Below are positions 34,992 through 47,476 of a DNA stretch of 64,000 bases, piece after piece; within the stretch, counting starts at the first letter, position 1, and every line of letters begins with the position of its first letter. Location of the stretch: NCBI GenBank assembly GCA_902806595.1, contig CADCXC010000003.1, positions 2,666,001 to 2,730,000 of the forward strand. The letters are read 5' to 3'. The notes beneath the pieces were generated by a model, which was not told the DNA's origin, did not search any database, and saw only the letters and a program-made list of their open reading frames with translations. A program made the position numbers and the translations under genes. The DNA is from Pyrenopolyporus hunteri (Eukaryota > Ascomycota > Sordariomycetes > Xylariales > Hypoxylaceae).

Positions 34992-37273
34992 TCACGAAAC
35001 TTCCTCGCCCTCCTCTTCTTCTCTGAACTTAATACCGCCTTCAACTCGAATTCCACCGGTGACCCATTCATGCTCCGCCACCCTTTCCATACCCCAGCGG
35101 CTTTTGGCCCGCTTCAGGAGACCCTCGGTAATCTCCATCGCACCCTTCAAGCCGTCCTTCTCGAATTTCGCCTCGTCTGCCTCGTGGTCACCATCGCCGC
35201 CATGGTATTTAACCCACATCCATTCGACACGTGCGATTCTGTGGCTCGTCCTACTTCGCATTCTCTGCGCGTCGCTAGCTCCAGGGGGGGGATCAAAGGG
35301 AAGTCGTGATTCGAGGAGGGCGTAGAGGAGGACACCAAGCGACCAGGCATCAACAGCACGGCCGTCATACGACTGTCCTAAGATGACTTCGGGTGCCGCG
35401 TAATCGTCTGAACCACAACGGGTCTCGAGCTTTTCATCGTCGGCCACGCGTCGCGATAGGCCCAAGTCGGTAAGTGTGATAACGGAATAAGGATACGCGG
35501 CCCAGTCTTGGCCCGGTTTCGTAAGCTCAGCCGGCGGAACGTTAACCAGCACATCTATAACCTTCGTTAGTTCATCAATACTAGAAACCATCTGATCTCC
35601 GATTGGAGTTTTAGAATTATCCGTGATTAGCACTTACTCTCAAGCTTTATATCTCGGTGAACGATCCGGCGTTCGTGGAGATATCTCACCGCACCCACTA
35701 ACTCGGCAAATATTCTTCGTAGGAGAGTCGGTGTTAAGGCGTCCCGGCACGTTGTCGCGACATCGAATAAGTCGCCGCCGGGGCAGTAGCTCAAGACCAA
35801 CAATGCTCTCGTTGGTTCGATGCTCCAAGCTTTCAAGTGGACCAATGACGGATGACTTATCGACTGCATGATATCCAATTCCCGCTTGAGGCTCATCTCG
35901 ATACGATCCTCCGAGGCCCCACCTCGAGGCCCATGTTCGCAAATTTTAATGGCTACCAAAGTCTTACGATCTGGCTGGGCACCGTTAGTGGGTGACGGCA
36001 GCCCACTTGTTCCGCCCTGTGCCGTATCATTCGCTTCGTCGTCATCGGCCGCTATTTGGCTCGTCGCCAACATCACCCGGCTGAACGTTCCTTGACCTAG
36101 CTCCTTAATAGCACGCCACCGCCTGAGCCTTCGATCGTATCGGCCACGAGCTTCAAAATATTCGTGGCGAGATCTCTTAGAACCGGAGCCGTCACTGCTC
36201 TGGGACGACTCGCTAGGCGGAGGGGTCGGAGGGTTGTCAAGCGGAACGATACCCCGCGACTCTGATAGGTGTGGTTCTCGTCGTAGATGAGGATCGGAGG
36301 CACTGTCCACTTCCTTTCCATTAACCTTCCCGGATACAGTATTCTGTCGTTTAGGTATTCCCTTAGGGTCCGGGATATATTCACTGATGCTTCTATTGCG
36401 AGTATGTTCGATTTTGCCACTGCTGATTTCAGTTGCGTGACCGACGTTGAGCCCTGCGTACACTTTCCGCTTAGATTGATGTGCCAATGCGGAAGCAACA
36501 GACTCGCCAGTCGCGGCTATGATCACAGATTCCGGCATGACTGAAGGTTGGCCTTCCCGAGCTTGTGACGGCCGGCGGGAACCAAGTCGCTTCCACGGAC
36601 CAGGCGAGTCACTACTTAACAATGGGGATGGCAGAGGCGTCACATCGCCCATAGCGGAGATGACGGGGCTCGGATAAACTGAGCTTGTGGCGGACCCAAT
36701 ACTTCTCGGGCAGTGCTGCTTAAAGCTGGGGGTTCTCGAGACCGGCATCAAACTGGGGGAGGAAGCTTTGCGTTGTAAATTCCGACTCGATCGATACGTG
36801 GGAAAGCCGCCGGAGTTGCTATTAAGACTATCGGACCGCGCTGGAGCAGGCGAGGCGTCCGTCGCAACGTACAGGGAATTTCCGCCCCTGCTCAGCGGAG
36901 AAGGTGAGTAAGGAGGTTCGCTTAGAGACGACGAGGGATCGTCTTGCTGATGTTGCGGTAATGGCGGGGAGGGAGCGATGGTATGCGACTGGAATTGGAT
37001 CTGGGCGTGGGGGACCGGTAATCTCGAGCTCGCCGGTTCTTCGCATATGTAGTTCGAGAGGTAGGGTTCGCCCTCGTACAGTTGTGTTATGTGGTTATCC
37101 TGCACATTACGGCGATTTAGTGCGTCGGCAGCCGTAAGGAAAGCGTGCGTTCTTGTTGTAGGTGATTCGCGAAGAGGGTAGGTTTGCGACGCGGGTCGGT
37201 GGTCGTGGTCGTGGTCTGCGATAATACCTTCCTGCAGGAACTTGGACTGGGGCTTGGACTGTCCACTGGTCAT
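34992..37273 (-). CDS. Serine/threonine protein kinase with long disordered N-terminus
   Basis: Two minus-strand exons, 37273-35638 and 35554-34992, join across an 83-nt intron (GTAAGT donor, ACTAAC branch near the acceptor) to give 732 residues. The start is taken as the ATG at 37273 (MTSGQSKPQSKF); a 46-residue upstream extension in frame is less likely. Residues 1-380 are Ser/Pro-rich and disordered. The kinase domain runs from about 385 (IKELGQGTFSRV, glycine loop) through VAIKICEHG (Lys), VHRDIKLEN (about 538, catalytic Asp, split by the intron), TDLGLS (about 577, DLG in place of DFG), YAAPEVI (about 599) and DAWSLGVLLYALL. All catalytic residues are present, so it should be active. It resembles fungal CAMK-like orphan kinases (Prr1/Ppk type), but I do not assign an orthologue. 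Confidence 0.88.
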
Positions 37274-37842
37274 ATTTGATTGCTGAGTGGCCAGAATGCG
37301 TTGACAGCGGCTGGCTTGACAACGTTGAAACAGTGTGGAACGGTGAATGGGATCTTGGGTGCGTGAATGCCTCGACCCGAGAATGATATGTAGGAGGGAA
37401 TCAACTAGCAAGGATTAGGAAAGAGTTTGTGTCAAGGATGGCAACCACACGGCCTATTTCCTTTTTTTCTTCTTGCTTATGGGAAGCCGCTAGGTAGGCA
37501 GGTACCGAATCCAAAGGCAACAGAAATACGTATCGGTACTGTAGGTACTGTAGGTACTGTGTGTAGCACAGGTATATGGAGGTAATGAAAGTAACGGGAT
37601 ACTTTGAAACCCAGGCGACGGTAGTTGGACGGTGCGGACTCCACTATTCAGAGCAGGTCGGTTGGGTTTTTTTCGTTTCTCAACTCGGTGCGGCGCCCGG
37701 TAATCTGCGCTTTTGCAGATGATACCTTAGACAACCTGGTTTCTACCAGAGATGGAGGCTCCGGAGGATGGTAGACCCTGGCAAGCTTAATTGAAAGTGA
37801 TGTTATCGCTAATTTGTTCGACGGAGGACAGAATATGGGTAT

Positions 37843-37893
37843 GAGTAAGGGTGTGAGTATGAGTATGAGTATGAGTATGAGTGTGCGTATGCG
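37843..37893. repeat. ATGAGT/GTGAGT hexamer microsatellite
   Basis: About eight units of (A/G)TGAGT, slightly diverged, in the spacer upstream of the kinase gene. Confidence 0.9.
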
Positions 37894-38012
37894 GCGAACG
37901 CAGCAGATAGGTTGATACTATGCGGCCAGCCCCCTTGATCGCGGAAAAGCTGGGTGAATGGCAAGGCGCAGCCAGGCAGAAAGCGTGATGTAGACGACTC
38001 GAGTTGAACTCG

Positions 38013-38035
38013 ACGGCGGCGGCGGCGGCGGCGGT
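38013..38035. repeat. GGC trinucleotide run
   Basis: Seven to eight GGC units in noncoding sequence. Confidence 0.85.
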
Positions 38036-39597
38036 ACAGTACCACAGTCCGGAAGCTATGAGAATTGTAACGTTGACCTCAGACTGCATTAGCTTACATG
38101 TAGGCCGTGGGCGAGGTACAGTGCAGCGCGGAAAACTTGGCTGCGACAAGGGTATGATGCGCGTCGCCTCGTGGCCGAATGGGATGACTGCTGCTGTGAA
38201 ATGGCGCTGCAATTTCACATTCTACGACAACACAACAACATACGCAGTATTATAGGATGGTTAGGTGTAGTACGGGAACACGGTTGGGACGGGCTGAGAC
38301 TGGTCAAGGTAGATGCGAGCTAGACTAAGGTACCTCATGGATCTAGCGATACCTAGTACGCATAGGTGAATCGGAGTTGTTGCTGGCGACGTGAGCCAGT
38401 TCGTGACGAGATTAGGGAAACCGATTGGCGGAAGCACAAGGACGTGGGGGTGGTTAGTATCTAACTAGAGAACAATATATTGACCCTGATAAGAGTGTGG
38501 CCGTTGTACGGCAGAAGTGATGAAAGAAAAGGATTGGACGAGGTAGGAAATCCGTTGATTGTTTGCGAAAGAGACAGCGAAGGAGTCCTAAGAGAGAAGA
38601 GAAATTGTATGTATGCAGATGGTACGAAGGAACCCATTTAGTCGGATTGGGATGGGATCAAAACTTTGGCGTACCGATTAGTCGATTCTTAATTTCGATT
38701 TACATTAGGCCAGGTGACGAACAGGCCGGCGGGGACCCAGGCTACCCCGTACATGTTAGCCAGACCACCCAGACCAGCCCTAACTCACTAGGACCTCTCA
38801 CTAAAATTTACCTATTGTCAGTGATAAGTCCGAGAGAAGTGCCCGGGTGTAGGTACCTGATACATACCCTGCGTATACTGGTACTGCCATGGTGCTGTAC
38901 TTAAGTACCTGACCTATTGTACCTATTTTTACCTGGGTACCTTCAGCAACCATCACAGCACAGAATTCCTAAAGTGGTAGTCCGTACATATAGGGAATAG
39001 AAACCGCGCAGGGCGCCCGTCTGGGCTTGCTGAAAGGGCAGCCATGGGGAATTCAAGTAGCACCCAATGGCTGGCTCGGGGGCTTTGTGTTGTACCTACA
39101 CGTACCTAAGCGTGGAAACATCGGGCTGCGACCTGGTAATGTAGGTACCTAGCCATCTTCGAAATCTGCGCCGAATTTCGCGGCTTCTGTGCGGTGCCCT
39201 CTTTATCACTTCTTTATCAAACGGGTACGTCGAGATATCGAATCGCTCATTCCCCCAAATTTTATTTAAATTGATATCACATCTCAAGTTCCCAATCTCG
39301 TCTATTCAATTATTGTAGCAATCGCTAATATGTATGAGATACCGCGCATTATCTTCTTTTTGATTACTTTGAATGTTACAAATACTATTTATAGACCCCC
39401 ATATACCGTATCGTATCTTTAGTCTGATAAGGCAATTCGCCTTCGGGAAGCCTTAAAGATAATGCACGTCATCCAAATTTGATCTTACCATACCATTACT
39501 GTACGTTTAGGTACACGTACATTAAAGGCTTGGTACATGTGCCTATGTATTTGGAGGGTCCGTCCCCTCCGGAGAAAGGTACGATTTGGTACAGTAC

Positions 39598-39624
39598 ATA
39601 CCTACCTAGGTACCTAGGTAGGTA
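39598..39624. repeat. CCTACCTAGGTACCTAGGTAGG dispersed palindrome
   Basis: A perfect inverted repeat centred on GGTACC, the most symmetric copy of the family in the window. Another copy sits nearby at 39697-39714. Confidence 0.85.
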
Positions 39625-40379
39625 AGGTCCATTAATCCCATTATATTGTCTCTATACGTACAACAGGTACATATGAGATATAACCTAACCCTCCGCCTAG
39701 GTAGGTACCTAGGAGGCGCAAAACATCAGGTACCAATATACGTATTTTCCCTCTCGATGCGACTCGAGCTTTGGTCACCATTAGGACTTAGATAGGTAGA
39801 CACAAAGTTCCCAACTCTCAGAAGCGCAGCGCTGATGTCATCCATCTCGCACTGAGGCATATCGAATCAACACGTGTATAGCGAAATGACTAAATCATTA
39901 ATATTAGTGCCCATGCGCTGACGATCCTATGCGTGTCCATTTTGCCTCTCGACTCCCGTCTGTCTTATGGCCTCAAAGAAACCTTGACCCATTGAATATG
40001 GATTGTAGAACACGGTCCAGGTCCCCGCAAAGTCATTGGTCAGTTGAAGCACCCCTGAGGATCTTCAGCCAATTTGTGAGCGTGTTTACCGACCAGCCGA
40101 CTCCGAATCATTTGTGTTAAAGTGGGAAACGGAAGAGAATTCGCCCAAATTTACCTAAGTAGGTAGATACCTCCCTCATATATATCTCATTTAGTGCTAT
40201 ATATTTATACCCAAGCACATATCAGGTAATTCAATCTCATTTCGCCTCCAACTCATACGCCCAAGCCCATCAAGCCGGAAAAGTGACGGCTTTAAGATCA
40301 GGTTATCCTCACGATATTCCTTTCCAGGTCCTAGACCAGGACAAGGGGAAGACATTATACCAAGAAAAGATTCCGTTAA

Positions 40380-41000
40380 ACCATAAGAATTCAAAATTCA
40401 AAATCCCTCAACATTATCTCACGACACCCCAAACTCATCATTGTTTTTACAGTCACATCACTGTATCGCACTCTAAACGCTATCATATATGCCGCACAAG
40501 TAAGCAGATATTAACGCCCCTAAAAAATAAGATGGTGTAGCCTTAACCCCTATTCAACCCCCCAAAAGTTACAAACATCAAATCTTTAATTGGGATCGGG
40601 TTGACCGATTCTACAAAATGATTCAGGTCCTACACGTCGAATAGGTAGGTAGGTACCTAATGTAATTTCAATGATCATCTCCACACCATTAATGTCATTC
40701 CGCTAGTCGAATCAAATATAATTTTACTAAATTTTAAGATTTAATCATACAACCCATCATTAAACATTATTATAAACCCCAACCCTTAATCGAACTTATC
40801 ATTCACCTCATCCGTTTCATTATCTCCCTCACTACATAGTCGCGCCAACTTTAAGACGCTGTCTAGCCACTCTCAAACTTACCGATTACAGAATTTTAGT
40901 TCAAATAAAATTGCGGCGTCAAACTGACTCTTATGTGATTAAGTCGAATTAGTTACACCTTTACATGTTCGCCACAATTAAATTGCCCTCTCGCCTTGAT
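40380..41000. other. G-depleted, TpG-poor AT-rich block (possible strand-biased RIP relic)
   Basis: On the plus strand, G is rare (for example one G in 40741-40800), while C stays common. TpG is nearly absent (one in 40681-40860) while CpA is frequent (about 17 in the same stretch by hand count). Symmetric mutation or ordinary AT-richness would not give this. No coding remnant is recognisable. Confidence 0.45.
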
Positions 41001-41840
41001 TCATAGAATCTATCTGCAAAACTTACTATTTTAAAAGTCACTAAGAGATGTAAATGTGTTCCGCTAGTAATAAGCAATCTGCTCCATTTGAAGGAATTCA
41101 CAATTCCAACCTTAACTCGTTGCGAAAGTCTTCAGCTTGGGGCACTTTCTTGCCGAGCATTTCTGCAAACCGCCCCAATAGTGCGACGCTAATAGCTGCC
41201 GGTATTGGAGAGTTTTACAGGCGATGGCGGGTCTTTAATTCCCCAACCAAGCCGCAATGACACAAGACTACCTAGGTAGGTAGACAATATCATTATCTCA
41301 ACCAACGCTGTGAAGCGTATACCATCGTTAATTAGCTTTCCGGATACATTAACCGATCATTCGGTTGATTGCTACATGTGTACTAGACCCGACTATACCC
41401 CACGCTTACGATGACACGTGAGGTAGGATCTATTGCGCTTCCCCGGATTCCTAATTTTACATCATCAAACGCCGGACGATGCGCTCGATCCATCAAACAG
41501 CCGGCTCCCTATAGAATAATAGAAAAAATTCATTGCTTACCAATGGCGTTATTCCCAGTCTATTACTTAGTTACTAATTAGACACCCACAAGTTAAACCG
41601 CATTGTATGAAGGGCTCGAAGCTGCGAAAGCAGGGCTCGTGGTTTTGAAATGCCGGGCCATCTAACACGAGTTTGGATCGGGGATGCGGGGAAGCTTAGG
41701 ACTAAGGATCAACGAAGAGTAGCACGGCATGTTATGCGACATTCGTTATAAGATAAGGGGGTACAACTCGATTTGAAGAGCCTGTTTTTCTAAACAGTCT
41801 TATCCCCCCGTGCGTCAACTTTGTGGACGATAGTGTCAAG

Positions 41841-43890
41841 ATGGGCTCAGCTAATCAGCGAATGACGTTTCAAATTAAAGAAGCCCCTATAGATGGATAC
41901 CGTCCTATAAAGGTCCGAGTCATAGGGGCCGGTTACTCCGGCATATACCTTGGTATTCGCATACCACAGCGCTTACGCAATGTGGACTTTCAGATTTATG
42001 AGAAGAACGAGTCCGTCGGTGGAACGTGGTGGCTAAACAAGTATCCAGGTGAAGACCTCCAGTATCCCACGAGATAAGCTCTCGCATACAAGATTTCACT
42101 TACACTCTCTAGGCTGTGCGTGCGACATACCAGCGCATTCGTACCAGTACTCCTTCAATCCGAATCCTGACTGGTCTGCCTTTTACGCGCCTCAGCGAGA
42201 GATTTGTGCGTACCTCCAAGGCACGGCTGAGAAATACGGCGTTCTCAGACATGTTAAGCTTTTACACAACGTAGAATCGTGTCGGTGGGACAATGTTAGA
42301 AAGAAATGGTCTTTAGCCCACATCCAACCAGAAACTATCGCCTGCTGATAGAGGAATAGGATTTTGACCATTCAGCGGACCGACACCGGCGAGACTTTCG
42401 AAGATGACGCTGATGTGTTGATCGCTGCCAGGGGGAATCTTAGTGATCCTGCCTGGCCTAATATACCTGGTCTAAAGTCCTTCAAAGGAGAGATCATGCA
42501 TTCGGCGAGATGGAATGACGAGTGAGCGCTCCTTCTTCTGGAAATCATGCGTATACCAGCTAATGCGCCAATAGATATGACTTCACGAATAAGCGGATTG
42601 GAGTTATCGGCAATGGATCTAGCGCCATACAGATTGTCCCTAGTTTGCAGAAGGTCGAAGGAGCGCAACTCTCGTGTTTTGTTAGAAGCAAAACGTGGAT
42701 CACAAATCCCTTTGGCGATGGTAAATTTCCCCTTATTGGATTTTCGGGCCTCTGATATTGACAACAATTGTAGTCGTGATGAAGAAGCTCGGGCTGGACC
42801 CCACCAAACTAGATTGTAAGTGATGGCAACTCGATCTTAGAACCTGGACTTATAACTGAATCGCCTCGGTCAAGTTTCTCCCGAACAACGTCAGGAATTT
42901 GCGAATAATCCCGAGAAATTCTTCAATTTTCGGAAGCTGATTGAAGTGGACGGTAATACTATCCACGATATCTCGATAAGGGGTTCAGAAATGCAGCGCG
43001 GGGCAATAGGACTCTTCAGCGCAGCAATGAAGGAGAAACTAGCAAAGAAGCCCGAAATCGCAGAATTCCTCGTCCCCGCCTTTGGAATTGGTTGCCGACG
43101 CGCCACGCCGGGGCCCGGGTATCTTGAGGCCCTCGTTGAGAGCAACGTAGACTTCATCACCGACCCTATTGAAGCCATAACACCTACCGGGGTGACCCTA
43201 AAGTCGGGTCGCTCGGTCCCACTCGACGCCCTCGTCTGTGCTACCGGATTCAATACATCTTCAGCACCGCCGTTCCCAGTTTACGGGCGCGGCGGCCAGT
43301 CGTTAGAGTCGCGCTTTAAACCATATCCCACGGCATATCTCTCGCTTGCAGTGGATTCATTTCCAAATTTCTTCATGATGCTAGGACCCAACTCAGCTAT
43401 CGGATCCGGGTCGCTAACGGTAATTCTAGAGAAAGAGGGCGACTACATCGTGAAGTGCATCCGCAAACTGCAAAAAGAGGACTACGCCACCTTGACCGTC
43501 AAGCCCGAGCGCGTGCGTGACTGGGACGAGTTTTGCCACGAATATTTCAAGCGTACCGTCTACACGGACACATGTCATAGCTGGTACAAGAGCGAGGGTG
43601 GCTCCGGCGACCGTATTACAGGGCTATGGCCAGGAAGTACGCTTCATGCGCTTGAGGCCCTGCGAGCGCCTCGATGGGAGGACTACGATTGGGAAAGTAT
43701 CGATGGAGACGGCGCAAATCGGTTAAGGTGGCTTGGAAACGGATGGAGTGTTACGCATTCAAAGGGCGAGGGTGATAATGAATGGGGCGGTGATCCTGCT
43801 TGGTATATTGAGCCGACATTCCTGGATGTGCCTCTTCCGGGCCGTCCTGAGGATGATGAGGTGCTCAAGATGCGGCCGTTTTCACATTAG
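41841..43890 (+). CDS. FAD-dependent Baeyer-Villiger-type monooxygenase
   Basis: Six exons are read: 41841-42048, 42113-42308, 42360-42521, 42575-42720, 42774-42815 (42 nt) and 42875-43890, with introns of 64, 51, 53, 53 and 59 nt. All joins keep frame, giving 589 residues. The FAD Rossmann motif VIGAGYSG lies at about 26-33, followed by VGGTWWLNKYPG and CDIPAHSYQYSF. The Baeyer-Villiger fingerprint FxGxxxHxxxW appears as FKGEIMHSARW (about 176-186), and the NADPH Rossmann motif is GVIGNGSSAIQ (about 197-207). Late motifs VCATGFNTS and FFMMLGPNSAIGSGS also match the family. It probably inserts oxygen into a ketone or hydroxylates a small molecule; the substrate is unknown. The stops in the simple reading frames all fall in introns, so the gene is intact, not a pseudogene. 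The second intron uses a weak GTCTTT donor. The next gene on the same strand is a PDR exporter. Confidence 0.88.
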
Positions 43891-46800
43891 GTAGTTACCA
43901 TTTGGTTCAGGTGTTACTACAGCCCAGTTTTCTGTATTTCAAGTTAGGCACATTTCGGGGCGTACCTAGGTAGGTATTCGGATAATGAAGTTAATGGTTA
44001 GATCAACCAGTCTCTTGATCTACAGAAGTATGAAACGGACAATGCCTGGGAGGAGATATTCGTTGCTAAATGAAACAGGAAGAAGCTTTATTTTCAACTG
44101 TACCTTGCAGTTCAATTCCAACATTATATTACACGGTGGTGGGAGCAGAGCCTGCGTATGGTCGTCATGTTCAAACAACTAACGGCAGTCTCTCTGATGT
44201 AGGTGAAGAACGAAGAGTTAAGCTATGAAAAACCACTTATATTGCTAACCCCTTATAGAATCTTCTCTATTCCACTAACTCTTATGCGACTTCTTCGACG
44301 CCACGTGCTGGGTGCCTTGACAGACTGCCAAATGCGGCGAGTTGCACTAACTTGATTGGCGCAGAGCCCGTAACAGGGATGATGATATTAACGCGGGGAA
44401 GCTGGGGGTAAGGATCCATGGATGCATTATATGTACGCACAGTATATTGTTCTTCTCTTTGAGTGAAGAACCTGATGAAACGTTGCATATGCCGTAGTAT
44501 AAACTACTTACAATATACGCTTGATCGTGAGGATTGCTCGTAGGTGTGTTGTTGAGTATTCGCAATGGCGTCTTCCGCAATTGGGCTGACTTAAGACACT
44601 CCGGAGGCGCTAATGGCTTTTTTCTTTACAACCTAGATATTTGGAAACGCGTAACGCGCCGCTGCAAGACTTCGTAAATTTTCTCTCATTTTAGTGTACT
44701 ATCATTGGAGAGCCTAGCAGCTAGATAGCCATTGTCGCTAGCATGTACTGAAGAGGTTCAGGAACGGATGAAGTCGCGGTCTAGCATGTGTGTACTGTCG
44801 CTCGTGACGATGTACTCGAACTACACAGCGATTCTTTCGAAGTTGCTATTTGTTCAAATAGATTGTGCCATCCTAGGTAATTGATATAAGCAACAAATAC
44901 CGTATTTAATATGATAGAATACGTTTCACCTAGTCGTCCTAACTACCACGGCTAGTCCCAAGTTTCGAGATTTTGATTTCGCACGGGCCATGGTACAGCG
45001 TCGGTGATAAGGGAGGTAATAGATGCACTCAAGGGCGTTCTGAATCATCTAAGTCACACAACGTAGGTATGAAATCACTATCAGGCGATCTCATGATATT
45101 GCTCCCAGCGGCGAGAATTCCGGAGAAGTGACGGGCCTCTAAAGTAAGAGATAATTCCCTTTTTTAGGATGTAGTTGACTCAATATCTTGAACGTAAACC
45201 AGTAAGATCTATACGCATGTAGTGCATCGCTAAATTCGGCGTTACGCCCCTATGTCCGTAGGTAGGTAGTCACCTACATATTTGACGAGGAGGCGCTGGT
45301 CAAGATGACGATACAACAACCACTTGCTTCGAATGAGTCACGCCGGCTTATTCGTGAGGGTTGATCGTTTATCCTAATGTTACGGGTGGGAGGGGATCGA
45401 GCGAGTTGGCGTTGTGATCGAGCGCTCTGTCCGAGAATACCCACCTTTGTTATATACCAGATAAGCTTTATAGGTTCGATAGAAGAGCCCCGGTGAGACT
45501 TTTGAAATATATGGATTGGCTCGAAATTTGAAACTGGATTACATGGATGTGGTTAATTTTTACGAGAAGATAAGGGGACTAGGAACGTGGAATACGAGTA
45601 CCCGACGGATATCCGCTTGTCTTATATAGGTATATTGTAGCTACGAAGTGTCGTAAGGACCAACAAGGTGGGTATGATGTAGAAAGTATTAAAATCCATT
45701 GAAATAAGCAAGTCGCTAAGGCGAAATGTAACATATACGCGCTTCTTGAGCTAATTACATAGTAGGAGCTCTCTTTGTCGTATAGGGAGAAACCTGAGCT
45801 AATTAGGTATCGACTTAGGCTGGTAAACGACCGGCGGGTGGGTAGGTGAAGCGCCGAAATAAGCCGGTGTAAGGAGCGCTTCGACAACCTGATTGGTTCC
45901 CACGAAGCTTTAGTACCTAGAATAGTTAGTGACTTAGTTGATTTCATACATAGAGCCTCGAGTCTTGGCGCTTTGATTACCAACCCATGCTTACAAAACA
46001 GCTATGACTCAACAGAGAGATCCAAATTTCTTTCATTAATTTATTCCAATTTGACTGTATCTGGGGTATGTAAGCTTATCAATAAAAGTGGGATTTTTGG
46101 TGAAAATATACGTTCTATACAAGTTAAGCACCGATATAAGCCGGTGTTTGGGAAATGAAAGTGCTGAGTAAGAGACGTTCGGAGCTGCGCTTTCACGTAT
46201 GTCAAGATCCGGGGGATTACATATGTTTCTAACATCGAAGAAGAGAAAGGATTCTTGTATACTACTTTCCTCGAGTCCAGTAGCTTAGAGCTACCTATAT
46301 CCATCTTCCGACTGACGGTATGTTTGCTTCCTCACATTTCATAGAATCGTGTCGTAATTCTCTAATACCTTGGGATAAACATCTCATAATTCCATCCAGT
46401 TCTCAAAGGGAGGTAAAGAATTGCATGTATAAAATGTGGGCTTGCATCGGCTAAGATAGCCGGGGCTTAAGGTCGAGCGTGGGGGCGTCTTCGTCATCCC
46501 AGCTATCGTATCTACAAGTATTCAGGACTTGCTTCTATTGGCTTGAATTAAGAAGCCGAAACCAGCGAATAGAACCTAGGAGAAAGATCGGCATGCATAG
46601 TTCACATGTGAGATTCGAACTGGAAGATATCCGAGAGGAATTGCAACTTGTTGAAATTTAAACCTCGCATGGTTTGACCGTTGAAGTACCTACCTAATTT
46701 GCCTCAGTCTTAGCACCGAAAGTCCGTTTCTTAACCCCGTCGACTACCCCATTTATCGTATCTAACAGGGAGTATCACTTAGCTACTTATTTCCAGGTGG

Positions 46801-47476
46801 AAAAGCTGCCGCAGTTAACGACACCGTTACAAGTCCATCATTGGTACCTACATATAGCCAGCGCGAGATATATCTCGGGAAGAGGTACCGATATCAGTGG
46901 TCCACTCGCATTTGTTGAGCGGTCTGACCTATCATCTCACCGACATGTTGTGTAATATACCGGTATCATCAGCTTCCTCTGGGCCATCCTATCATCCAAG
47001 CTATCGATATTTTTACGTGCTAGCGGTATGCATCAACATGTGGATAATACCTAAGTCCGGACTGTTGGCACATAAACGACAAAATGTGCATGTTAAGCCC
47101 AATGCCGTTGCTGATTTGTTGTTAGATATGGTGGGCTAACCTCACCGTACTTGATAATGATACCATTGTTTAGCTTTTAACCCAACCCCTTGCTTATCAA
47201 CCAAGAGCATTTACTAAATACTAGCATCCTAATCAACGTAGTTCACCTCTCTTTCCTTAAATACCTAGCTTTGTGGGCAGCAGACAACTTAGGATTCTGC
47301 TGGACTTTGGCTACTCCTAACCTTATATAATTCCCCCTTTTTTCGGACTTAAAAAAAGCGCATCGGACAAAAACATCGCATTACAGTTTTATTAAGATTA
47401 CTCCGGTTGTCAGTTCTTTTTGACAAAAGCAGGATCATTCGACGGACCAGGCCGGCGAGACTGATAGCCATCAGTT
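43891..47476. other. Long AT-rich spacer (3.6 kb) without a supported gene
   Basis: Frames here are short or interrupted. Between about 45560 and 46320 both strands have longer open stretches (a 134-codon minus frame at 45579-45983 and a 61-codon plus frame at 45973-46158), which may be a decayed gene or mobile element, but no family is recognised. TAGGTA-type copies lie at 43966-43977 and 45259-45277. The promoter of the ABC transporter is at the right end. Confidence 0.5.

Larger units (their letters stand above)
37274..41840. other. Long gene-free spacer (4.6 kb), AT-rich in its right half
   Basis: No supported gene. Contents: kinase promoter (37274-37700); a hexamer microsatellite at 37843-37893; a GGC run at 38013-38035; many TAGGTA/TACCTA copies (38850-39150, 39598-39714, 40640-40661, 41268-41285); and a G-poor, strand-asymmetric block at about 40380-41000. 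Open frames here are short and unlike protein. Confidence 0.6.
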
